Of a stretch of DNA of 64,000 nucleotides, positions 23,696 to 33,299 are shown piece after piece (position 1 is the first letter of the stretch; each line of letters opens with the position of its first letter). Origin of the DNA: Beverwykella pulmonaria (taxonomy: Eukaryota > Ascomycota > Dothideomycetes > Pleosporales > Melanommataceae). The notes beneath the pieces were generated by a model that was not told the DNA's origin, searched no databases, and saw nothing but the letters and a program-made list of their open reading frames with translations. The DNA lies in assembly GCA_001599595.1 (NCBI GenBank), contig BCHH01000007.1, positions 620,084-684,083 of the forward strand, written 5' to 3'. The translations under genes were made by a program, and so were the position numbers.

Positions 23696-23843
23696 CGACG
23701 CCAATCCGACGTCTGAAAGCTGCCGTCGTACATACTCAGCTTCGCTGCCAGCTGCATCAGGGACGGTATATTCACCTATAGATTTGCGCCGCGCGCACTC
23801 TGCCTACAATTCGAACCAAGGGCGGAACGCTGCAGGGAACACT
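23696..23843. promoter_or_regulatory. Compact divergent promoter between the FIP1-side frame and NUP49
   Basis: Only 148 bp separate the two opposing start codons (23695 and 23844), so the two genes must share promoter sequence if the upstream ATG at 23695 is used. No TATA box is obvious. Confidence 0.5.
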
Positions 23844-25455
23844 ATGGCGGGCTTTGGGCGCTCTAACTCGTTGAGCATCAACACTGGCAGCTCCCTATTG
23901 TAAGTATATATACACATGCAGTGATCATCGCATACCCTATAGCACAGGTACCTCGAATCAAGCTCCGTTGCCGCATCCTCCAGGAGTGCAGCTACCAGCT
24001 TTCACTCCCGAGTGGCTTGGAAGGAGCATGCAGACACTATGCTAATGAGCGTCCAGCGGAAACAATGCGACCCAAGGGCAACAGCAGAGCGCAGGCCTGT
24101 TCGGCTCCTCCACGACTGCGTCAACTCAACCCGCGACAGCCGGTGGCCTCTTCGGATCGACGTCGCAGCCTCAGACAGGAGGATTGTTCGGGGGTGGTGC
24201 CGCAACCACCTCTCAGCCACCCCAGAGCGCATCACTATTTGGGGGGCCGCCGACATCACAACCGCAATCTGCAGGCCTCTTTGGGAATCTGAACAAGCCC
24301 GCACCTGCAGCCGGCGGACTGTTCGGCTCCTCTGCGACCCAGTCGCAGCCACAGCAGCAGCAAAGCGGAGGGCTCTTTGGGGGGGCATTGGGGGGCGCCC
24401 AGAACCAACCTCAGCAGAATGCTTCCCAATCGGGTGGACTATTCAACCTCGGCCAGCCACAGAAGCCCTCACTGTTGTAAGTAAGGGATTGTTGTGTGCA
24501 GCGCAAAAGGCTAATTGTATTCACTAGCGGCGCGTCCACACAACAGCAAACAACGACACCGTCGTTGTTCGGCAACACCAACGCACAACAGACCTCAACG
24601 CCCTCACTGTTTGGATCAATGCAGCAGGCGCAACCGCAGCAACAAAATAGCATGTTCCCCCCAAGCAGGGGCTTTTCCCTTGGGGGCTCCGTTGCCGGAC
24701 CCGGCCTAGGCGCAAGTCAACAAGCAGTGCAGGTCCAGAACTTTGACAACGTCAAAGGAACTACCCGTTTCAGCGACCTGCACCCTGAACTCCAGCGGGG
24801 TATTGAGGAGGTCGATAAAAAAATCCAGGAGCGTATTAACATGGCCAACCAAATCCGTGAATCCCTGCCACAGCAAGGAGACAAGGTCGCCAGTGTGGCG
24901 CCCGACGTAGCCTATATCGAGGAATTCCTCTCAACCGTGGAACTCGGTCTCGATAACGACTCAGCAAGCATCTCTCACCTGAAAGACCTAGTCAAGAAGG
25001 ATGCTGAGGAGGCATCGCTCAGCTTCCGCGCAATCATCAATCTGAAGCTCCCCGACCAATTTCACTACGGAAATCGTTCGAACCTCAACGCATCGACCAC
25101 AAAACCAAATCCCATCCCAAACAACACCCTTAGTGACTCAGATGACCCCAGCAAGCCAGTAGATCTTATTGGATACTTTCAAACCCGCACAGACGACCTC
25201 GGACGCACACTAGACCTCTACCAAGGCCAGATCCGGGAAATTGAGGCGCACCTGCGCACCATGGAGGCGGGCACGGTGGAGAAGGCGCAGCAGTTGACGG
25301 GCAGCAGGAACGGGCCTCGGGACCAGCGACGCGAGCTAGTCGAGGCGCTCAAGGCGATTGAGGGGGCCATTCTAGACTCAGCGAAGAAGGTGGGCCAAGT
25401 GCGGGATGCCGTCACGAAGGAGACGTTAGGGCATGTAGGGGCTGCCTTGCTCTGA
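23844..25455 (+). CDS. NUP49: FG nucleoporin NUP49
   Basis: GLFG-repeat nucleoporin of the central Nsp1-Nup57-Nup49 channel complex (metazoan Nup58/45 relative), needed for nuclear transport. Exons 23844-23899, 24057-24476 and 24528-25455 give 467 residues, nearly the yeast length. The first exon encodes MAGFGRSNSLSINTGSSLF, and the frame continues as GNNATQGQQQSAGLFG. About ten GLFG/SLFG repeats fill residues 18-210. The rest is a coiled-coil region with the conserved FDNVKGTTRFSDLHPELQRG, DVAYIEEFLSTVE and DLIGYFQTRTDDLGRTLDLY. Both introns interrupt a Phe codon of an FG motif (TT/C). The neighbours FIP1 and LEA1 are also mRNA-processing genes. Confidence 0.93.
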
Positions 25456-28139
25456 GGCGGCAGTACGTATGCACATTGGGTCAAGGTTGAAGCTGCAGAT
25501 AAGATTTAGGTGACGGATGGATCTTATTGCATACGCGGGATATATCGAATCGGGGGCGGCGGGCGATGGTGTGGAATCAGTCAATCCCACAAGTCTGATG
25601 TATTACCCTAGATCGGCATGGCGTCATTATCCCTACCCTTATTTACTTGAAGGCCCGTTCTTGGTACAAGGAACGGACTTGTTGGAACAATTGGACAAAA
25701 TCGAGATACCCTTGAAGATTTTCAATCAAGGCACAGGATTCGAGTGCGTGCAATGTGAACTCCAAACCAGCCGTGTGAAGGATTCATGACTATATGACAT
25801 TCACTATTATTCGGCATTACCCGTCAGGATCGGGAGACAGACGTGCGATTCTCATCTGTATGGGGCTTGCCAGGATCGGGACTGAGACTGTGGGGGGTTG
25901 ATCAATGCCTACCAACGGCGTGTCCGTATACTCGGGATGATATGCGGTGGCTTGGCAGACTTGTGCAGTGCATGGGACTCACGAAGAAGGTATCATATAC
26001 CACAAGCATGACTGGAGACGACGCACGGTCTAGGTGCAAACAGGCTTGATGACCTGAGTGAGATGACGTTCTGGAAAATGGTGCAGCGAGGAGCGCCGAT
26101 CATGACTCAGGAATATAGGGATTGACATGTCTGATACTGGTGGGAATAACCGTCCTGTACAAGCTCGCGTATGGGTAGAGCTGACGAGCGCCTAAGCGTT
26201 CACCTTCTGTACGGTGGCATTAACACAAGAGGTGGCACATGCATGCCACCCACTTCCTCGGCGAGCCCGAGGGGTAACAAGAGAGTGGATGTCTTTGATT
26301 CAGAGGAGAGCAGTTGGTGAATGTGTTTTAATTGTTTGGAAGTCCGGTCAGTGAGCAACTGGAGAAGTCGGTCTGTCCGTCTAATGAGTAGTTAGCTTTT
26401 GTGGTTCATCGGGGAACGCGAAAGCCGTATATGGATATTAGCTATCGGAGGTTGAGTCTGCATGCGTAGTTGCTCGGTGCCAGTTTCCTTACCAGACCAA
26501 TAAAAAGGCTATAATTTCCTCGGGGAGGGCGAGACGCACTACAGTGGTCCGTTGAACCTCGTGTCCGTCAAGAACAGTGCACGAACATGCGCTCAATTTC
26601 AGGTGTTTGTCCGTTTCCTAGATTAGCGAGGTTGAAAAGCATGATGCAAGACAGGACTAGGATCTGCCGTCCCGTCCCGTATCTCTTGTACTTGTGACGA
26701 GCCAGCATTTGACAGCTTTCCATTGTTCCCTGCATCTATCGGTGGTCTAAGCGAAACCTAGTGTTTCTTCGGAGCTGCAACCCTTTTAGTCAGAACTCTC
26801 ATAATGCGATCAAATGTGGCTTTGGAATCACACTCTCGGGCCACCAAGGGCGTAAATTAATCAAAAATATCTAGCTAGGTGCGTGCGAGAGATAGGCATG
26901 AAGTACCCTTTAACTCAACCCCAAAACGGTCGCTAAGGATCGTGGCAGCCTTGAGTCTGAGACAATGTGTAGGGCTGACAGGGGAGTACCCAACCTTCGG
27001 GCATCAAGGAAAATAAGCTTAACAAAATCCATGGGATTAACATTATGGGGCCCGTGGGTTGCTGTGATGTTCAGGTACCGCCGAGAGATCTGAGTCGTAC
27101 AAACGTATACCTTGGCCTACAGGGCCGAGACGGCGCATTGCTTTCATGTTTCGCTTGACTCAATGTTTCGTTATGCCTTTTGTCTGACCACGTCCTGCGT
27201 TTCAACCCCGAAGAAACAGCGATCTGTGGCGCCATAAAAGCATGCAATATTGACAGCGATAGTCACTGTCGGCCAGAATACTATCCCACCCTGTCCAAAT
27301 TGTCGCGCAGGTCTTCATGGTCGTTTATCGGTGATTGACAGGGGGGACGTGAGGTAAGCAGCTGGGGGCGAGGCACCTCTCAAGGCATTTTGCGAAAATG
27401 TATTTTAGCAGCGATGAGATGACTGGGCGCAAGGAGAAATAATCAGGGCTTGAATTTCCTTTCACTGCGTCAAGAGCGCTTAGATGTGGGTGCTGTCTGA
27501 TGTAATATCGCCGACGTACCTGCAGCAATGGATTGGAGTGGTCCGATGACTGTGGCTTGAGCGATGTTTTGGGAAGGATTGTGCGAAACGTGAGACGGCA
27601 GAGAATAATGCACTCGAGCGGTCAGCTTTCGAATGTGCTGCACCGTATCTGAATGCGAGATGTGAGTGTGCTTGTGCTCCGAAGGCCGGACTCGGTGTTC
27701 CTGGTAGCCTTTTTATCAACTAAATCAAGAGGTGAAGAACATCTACTTCAAGAGCGCTAGATGATCAGGAGTTCGCCATGTCTCAAGTAGGAAATGAGAG
27801 TTCGACGAAGTATGATATGAGCTCGATCAAATCGGGGTCCGTTACGGGGGCGATAAGGAGGTAATCCGCATGAACTCAAAGCGATCAAACTCGAAGCGAG
27901 GAAAATCAAAACCACGAAAACTAAGCCTTTCGATGCCGAAAAAAAACCTCAATTAGACATGGAGTAAACAATTTTCCTAGGGTATTTTAACTTTATACAA
28001 TATAAATAAAATATGTCGTGGTAGGACGAAGTTGATAGAGAGATTGATATTGGTTGTAGTGATTCTACAGACAAGCTACCGAAGAAATATCTATGGTCTT
28101 ACCAAGCACGCTAGGAGCCCGCCAAAATAGTGAAAGCAA

Positions 28140-28199
28140 ACATAGAGATAAGTCACATGAGCATACATAGAGATAAGTCACATGAGCAAACATAGAGGC
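28140..28199. repeat. 25-nt tandem repeat, two full copies and a partial third
   Basis: Copies at 28140-28164 and 28165-28189 differ only in the last base (T/A). Each starts ACATAGAGATAAGTC and ends ATGAGCA. A partial third copy begins at 28190 (ACATAGAG) and then diverges. Confidence 0.7.
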
Positions 28200-28293
28200 G
28201 GCTCATCATGTGACCCATGGACCGACAAAATGATTAAAGCATTTTGCCCAAGTAAAAGTTTAGATTTCTTAATAAACCCTTGCCTGGGGCGCC

Positions 28294-28320
28294 CTAGGTA
28301 CGCTAGGTACGCGAGGTACG
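28294..28320. repeat. 9-nt tandem repeat, three copies
   Basis: CTAGGTACG at 28294-28302 and 28303-28311, then CGAGGTACG at 28312-28320. It lies about 100 bp upstream of the WD40 relic. Confidence 0.7.
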
Positions 28321-28421
28321 CGCCTGTCGGATGAGGCACAGTTACTTCACATAAGAACTTTCCAGTCCTAGACGTATACCATCATTATTTCTCTTAACTT
28401 AGAATCTCAAAGCGAATACCC

Positions 28422-29592
28422 ATGGCACTAGTAGCTAGAATCCCAGTCCCTATTGAAGCTGGTGCCACTGTGCGCAAGGTCGTCCTGACTGACCGCTTCC
28501 TTGTCGCAGGCACAGTGCTTGGGTGGATAACAGCCCTAGACCTTCGAGCCCTAGGAGAGGGAGGCCATGCAGATCTATCCCGATACCAGAAAACTTTCCA
28601 GGCGGATAAGCTATGGGATTTGGACTGCCGTGATGACACGATAGCTACGGCCAACGAAAACGGAACCGTCACACTCTGGGATGTGCAAACAGCGTATGGC
28701 AGAATTCTCCACTCCCCTTCTGGTTGTTCAAGTTGATGTACTGATAGATGCTATAGCTCGAGGAAAGCCGACCTAGCAGGCCACGTAAGCGTGGTAAAAG
28801 TCGTGCTATTCCCTCTGAATCAGCAAACCATCATCTCGGGGTCGAAAGATGCAAGCATTATTGTCTGGGATACACAGTCAAACCAACGCCGCTCTACCCT
28901 TACGGGACACCGCGAACGTATCACAATGCTTAAAGCTTTTGATAACTTACTTGTATCTGCAAGTAGCGACGGGGTGGTGTGTGTTTGGGATTTGAGGACG
29001 AATTCGTGCGTCCGCACCTTTTATGGACACGATAACGCTATAGTGGCTTGCGGCATGAACGAAAACTAGACGTTACTTGCTACCGGGGGCGTGCAAGGGG
29101 ATGTGAAACTATGGAATGTTGACGATGGGTAAGCCTCTGGGCATCTGTTTAACTCCACTATTGATGACTTTTTGTGTTAGCACGTGTTTTGCTACCTGCC
29201 ACGGCCATACCAAGATCCCTATACAGTTCTCTAATGCACTAAGCGATGTGCTAATTTCTGCTGCCGCCGACGGCAGCATTCGATCCTGGGACTGGGTCAC
29301 TGGGAACCCCATCCGCACACTTGATGCTCACAATGGACAGTGCGCACGCGGATTTGTTTGGACAGAGAAGTTTATTATATCTGGAGGAAACGACGGCGGA
29401 CTACATGTCTGGGACCGTGAGACTTGGGAGTTTCGATTCGATCTCCGCCAGCGTGTATGCCACGTGTATCAAGTGGTGAAGAAGGGAAAGTTTTTGGCAG
29501 TCGCGCTTTTACTTCATGGTGGAAGTTCTCTGGTGGAGTTGTGGGATCTGACTAGTCTGGAGGAGCGGACAATTGGAAGGGACGCTGAATAA
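28422..29592 (+). pseudogene. WD40-repeat protein gene (Met30/Cdc4-like F-box/WD type) lacking the F-box, with an in-frame stop
   Basis: Exons 28422-28693, 28757-29128 and 29181-29592 join in frame and encode about six WD40 blades, for example WDLDCRDDTIATANENGTVTL (part), IISGSKDASIIVWDTQS, LLVSASSDGVVCVWDLRT, LLATGGVQGDVKLWN, VLISAAADGSIRSWDW and FIISGGNDGGLHVWD. A TAG at 29067-29069 interrupts the frame between blades, yet the downstream frame remains WD40-like and correctly spliced, so the stop is recent or is a sequence error. The first codons, LVARIPVPIEAGATVRKV, correspond to the linker that normally follows an F-box, and no F-box sequence is present upstream. Without it the protein could not recruit SCF ubiquitin ligase. 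Most likely a decaying, 5'-truncated gene. Confidence 0.65.
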
Positions 29593-30681
29593 AAGTTTGG
29601 GTTGCGGCTTGCTCTTGTTTCTCGTGGATAGGATTCCCGGCTCAGATCCTGATTTTGCGTCAGACTGTATGCTCTTCTTTCGAGTTGACAAAAACTAAAT
29701 CCAACAAATCCAAGAGTGTTCTTTGTCTTGGATTGTGTTTGTGTGCAACTTCACGCCTCTCTTTCGATTGTAGTGCATTCTCGCCGCTTAGCTTCTCAAG
29801 TAACAGCTTCTAGAAGGATTCCTAATTTGAGGCATCTTGAGCAAACTTCAAAGCGAAGCCGATCACGGCGATAGGTTTGTAAGGCATACTGTCCATGGAA
29901 TCACATTGGTCTTGCGCCGTTGGTGAAGTGTTTGGTACGGACCCACAGATGACTGCTGTCTGCTGGTATGTGCTTTTTTCCCTTCAAAAGGTAGATCATG
30001 TTTGGTCTTGCCGAACTCCTTCCATTCCATTCTCGCTTATCCTAGCCAACGGCCACTAGCTGTTTTGTCTGCTACGGCACAGCTCAATCGTGAGAGAGAT
30101 TGGATAGGCAGTTAATTAGCACACAGTGTCCGATGTGCATACAGAGCATATCTTGGCAGTTATGGGCTTTTCCAGTTGGAGGATGTGAGACACTTTAGGA
30201 TTTCGATACATGTGGACGAGCAAGACGAGCCACACTCTGCAGAGAAGCAGACGCTAGGATCCTCGTCACTGCTGCGACCCGCCACCGAAGTGCAGATTAT
30301 TAGCGTCTACCGTCGTCCCCTTGTAGTGCTGAGAGCCATCCCTACGAGCTGTGCCGCAATATGCACGCTCAAAGACCGAATTGTCCTGCTGGATACTCAT
30401 TCCCGCATTTATCCGTTTGTTGCACTTTTGTTAAAATCTCATCCCTAGCACGCCGAACCTGGCCGTTTAAGAGGTGGAACTGTAGGGATATTAATGTTCC
30501 AAGCCGAGATGTTGATCCCTAAAAGTCTCACATGTTGAAGTTGCTCAGAACGCACAGCACCACAAAGATACATCTATACGAAGCCTATCTGAGATCTTTT
30601 GTATCACTCGGGATTCGACATTGGCCTCATTCATAAACTGGGGAGTAGTTTCTAGCCAGAGACTGTGGTGGGCCGCAGCAC
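29593..30681. other. Intergenic with an unassigned open frame
   Basis: A frame on the plus strand, about 30139-30448, stays open and reads like protein (ISIHVDEQDEP, then IISVYRRPLVVLRAIP), but I do not recognise it and no splice partners are evident. It may be another gene fragment of this degraded island. Confidence 0.35.
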
Positions 30682-31724
30682 TTATTTCATCAGTTTCCAA
30701 TAGCTGATTCCAACTGCGATTAATAGCACCGCACCAGCTGCAAAATACTTTTGAGTGCAGTGCCAGATCCTCAAGTAATAGATGAAACCATGGATTCGGA
30801 CTGTCCATTTCGCATCATTGACTCTCGGGTACTGTTTGTCCTTTGGAACTGGCTTTCCCAGGAATGCGCACAGAGGTTCCCAACCGTCCTTGGAATGGAA
30901 CTCCAAGAGCCTTTCCTTGGGCACTTTGGACCGGATGTGGGCATAATGGTCCACGTAGGTCTTGCGTAAGGCTTTGTCGTTGGAGACATCTCCGTCTGTC
31001 CACTTATTTACGATCGTCTGGAGAATAGACAAATAGGGATTCCAAAGGATCTGTTATGTTTCCATAAGATGACCCTACAATGTTGTAAGAATAGGGCTTC
31101 TTACTGGATCAAGAGCTGAAATGTAAGGCAGTGTCTTCCATTCGAGAATTTTAAAGATTGACTGACGGACAGACGCATCCCAGGAGTCAATGTCACGGTT
31201 CGTGAGAATGACCTTCGCATCAGGGTATTTCGCCAATAGTTCATCCACGAATATGATGCACGGAATGTCTTCAATGGCCTGGCGAGAGCATGGCATGTTA
31301 GTGGACCTGATACCAAAGATCGTCGTGAATATACGTGCATTGTAGTTTTGAAGGATCTTGTCGATGTCATCGCCGGTCCAAGGCTTCCCTTTACCAAGCA
31401 GCTTTGCTTGAACGGCTTCATCCCAGAGTTGAAGGTGCTTCTCTTGCCATCTCGTGACACACTCCGACATGTGATACACGTTGTATCCGAGCTTCTCCAA
31501 TGCGATCTTCAACGCTGAGTAATCCCTGTCAGCTCAGAAACATGCCTGATAGGTGCGAGACCAACACATGGTTCCTGCTGAAGGTTAGAAAAATACCTCC
31601 GGGAAGGGTGGATGAGCATGCCTGTTCTACTGAACCCAAGAGCCATTACCTCCATCGGCTTTGCCCTATTGGCCGGAGGGAGGGTATCAATGAGCCTGCC
31701 GCTGGAAGACATGTTTGTGGTCAA
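30682..31724 (-). CDS. Sulfotransferase-family P-loop protein (Sulfotransfer_4 type), possibly decaying
   Basis: Fungal relatives are P-loop proteins of uncertain substrate, often misnamed NAD-dependent epimerases. Model: 31724-31597, 31525-31105 and 31050-30682. Seen: MEVMALGFSRTG (PAPS-binding-like loop), ALKIALEKLGYNVYHMSECV, KPWTGDDIDKILQNYNA, IEDIPCIIFVDELLAKYPDA, KVILTNRDIDSWDASV, and RVNDAKW near the end, then a C-terminal membrane segment (YFAAGAVLLIAVGISYWKL) common in the family. Two defects: the loop junction adds residues (RTGMLIHPSRRDYSAL), and a 56-nt segment at about 31274-31329 looks exactly like an intron (GTATAT donor, CTAAC, CAG) but is off by one base, so splicing it would shift the frame; left unspliced it adds 19 residues inside a conserved block. 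The MFS relic lies immediately upstream, in the same orientation. Confidence 0.6.
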
Positions 31725-31908
31725 GGTGCGATTTCCGTTCGTTGCGAGCCTTGAAGTGGCGGCATTACAACTTTTAATGTCTCAGGGAGTACGGCAAGGG
31801 TAATAAGTACTAAGCCTTAACGGCATTTCAATCTCAACAGAGAGCATTAATTGGCTTGAAACTAGCCATGTAATGCCTTGGCCAGCTACCCCTGCTCCAG
31901 ATGGAACC

Positions 31909-32644
31909 TTATTGCTGGAACCGCGGACGCCGCTCAATCATCAATAGTGTAACAAAAAGCTCCGCGGCGCTTAGGCCTAGAATTGTCTGCATCTGTTGCG
32001 CGAAGCTGTCCGCAAACGTCTCCCGAACGTCGTCCTGCAGCCAAGACGGAAACATTGAAATTGTATGGGCTGAGCTAAGTAAGGCTTTTATCTGATCCGG
32101 GAAGAGAATACCCATGAGTCTGTTGGTGATGCGACTGTTCAGGATATCGGCGCAAATAGAAACACCAATGCTCCCTCCGAGAACTCGAAATTGGTTGCTG
32201 ATTCCCATTCCTACGGCTGCTCTCATGTCAGCATACGATAATGGTGGGATAGCATTCAAAAGTACATCGAAACAACTCACCCAAATTCTTGGCCGAAAAG
32301 GCGAGCGGCGCAGCCATCACCACAGTGGCTAGATTGATGCCGAAGCCAAAACCCATTATTATCTGATATCCATACTCTGTAGTGGGGAAAACCTGGCCTG
32401 AGGTTGATACCGTGGTCAACAGGCCCGTGCCTATCAGTATAAAAGCTCATCCCGCAAGAAGCATATATAAAGGGGGCGCTCTGACTTTTTGCAAAAGTAT
32501 CCCGGAAACAGCGGAACCAATTGGTGTGATGAGTGTAAGAGCCAGCAGCCGATAGCCGGCTATAGAGGCCAAATTGCCGTATACAACCTGGAATTGCTGA
32601 GGAAGAATGATGATGCAAGTGATGAAGAGTATAGCTGGTCTCAT
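31909..32644 (-). pseudogene. C-terminal half of an MFS drug/siderophore-type transporter
   Basis: Minus-strand frame with MRPAILFITCIIILPQQFQV, a GYRLLALTLITPIGSA helix, a TGA at 32447-32449, then GTGLLTTVSTSG, YGYQIIMGFGFGINLATVV and, after a GT-AG intron starting at 32280, NQFRVLGGSIGVSICADIL and a cytoplasmic tail. This matches the last five to six membrane segments of 14-helix fungal MFS exporters, in which motif C-like GGSIGVS is typical. The N-terminal half is absent upstream and an in-frame stop interrupts the frame. It therefore looks like a truncated dead gene. Confidence 0.7.
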
Positions 32645-33299
32645 TCAGTTTCCAAAGCCGATACCTGGTCTGATGGACATATTTATGTTATGACTGGGGC
32701 ACCTATACTCCAGAACTTGGGAATTTTTGCACTAAGAATAATACGAATCTCATATCTTGTTGGCCAAGTCGTAAGAAGTGCTCTGCTTAACTAAGGGTTT
32801 CAATTTTATTACCTGTGAATAACTACCACAAAGATCAAACAAAACAGTCAACCGATTTTAGCAAGAGAGAAAGGGATAGAGCTGGGTTGGCTAGGTCATA
32901 TTGTATCTGCAAGAGGACAACTATGCCATACACAGAGTAATAAGCCTACTTCTGCTACACGACACGAAGTCAATCTGCGAATTAGTTGACAATCGTCCAA
33001 GCTGTGCCCAAATATTTTTGCGCAAAGTAGAGAGGTCGTTTGTATGTAGCTCACTCTCACCTTGCCCACGTTCGCCTCGGGCTCTGGAATATCAGACAGG
33101 GTGAAGAATCGGACAAGGTCAGGCGCTGTGTGTTGCTCAGATTCGGCCGAGAGGATACTGAAGTACAACTATACATTAAGCCTAGCATAGAGCCGCACTG
33201 ATGACATAACGAAGCAACAAGCGAAAGTGAAAAATAAAATCAGGGAAAGTCTACCCGCCGTGTATCCGTCCAACTCCTTTGCGCCACCATTCCCCTTCC
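32645..33299. other. Intergenic, downstream of VPS15
   Basis: AT-rich spacer between the MFS relic and the VPS15 stop. No gene or MFS N-terminal sequence was found here. Confidence 0.4.

Larger units (their letters stand above)
25456..28421. other. Gene-poor region with tandem repeats
   Basis: About 3 kb in which no gene can be supported. Base composition becomes AT-rich from about 27700. Tandem repeats at 28140 and 28294 are listed separately. The start of the WD40 relic follows with no sign of an F-box exon. Confidence 0.45.

Noticed and set aside
25657..25680. Imperfect inverted repeat CCGTTCTT..AAGGAACGG
   Set aside because: One-base asymmetry and no associated feature; likely chance.
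31597..31640. A third GC-AG intron (GCATGC) in the sulfotransferase P-loop exon
   Set aside because: The GCATGC is present after RTG, but no acceptor restores the expected loop better than the GT-AG pair at 31596/31526.
30682..32644. Secondary-metabolite cluster (sulfotransferase plus transporter)
   Set aside because: No backbone synthase, tailoring oxidase or regulator nearby, and the transporter is truncated.
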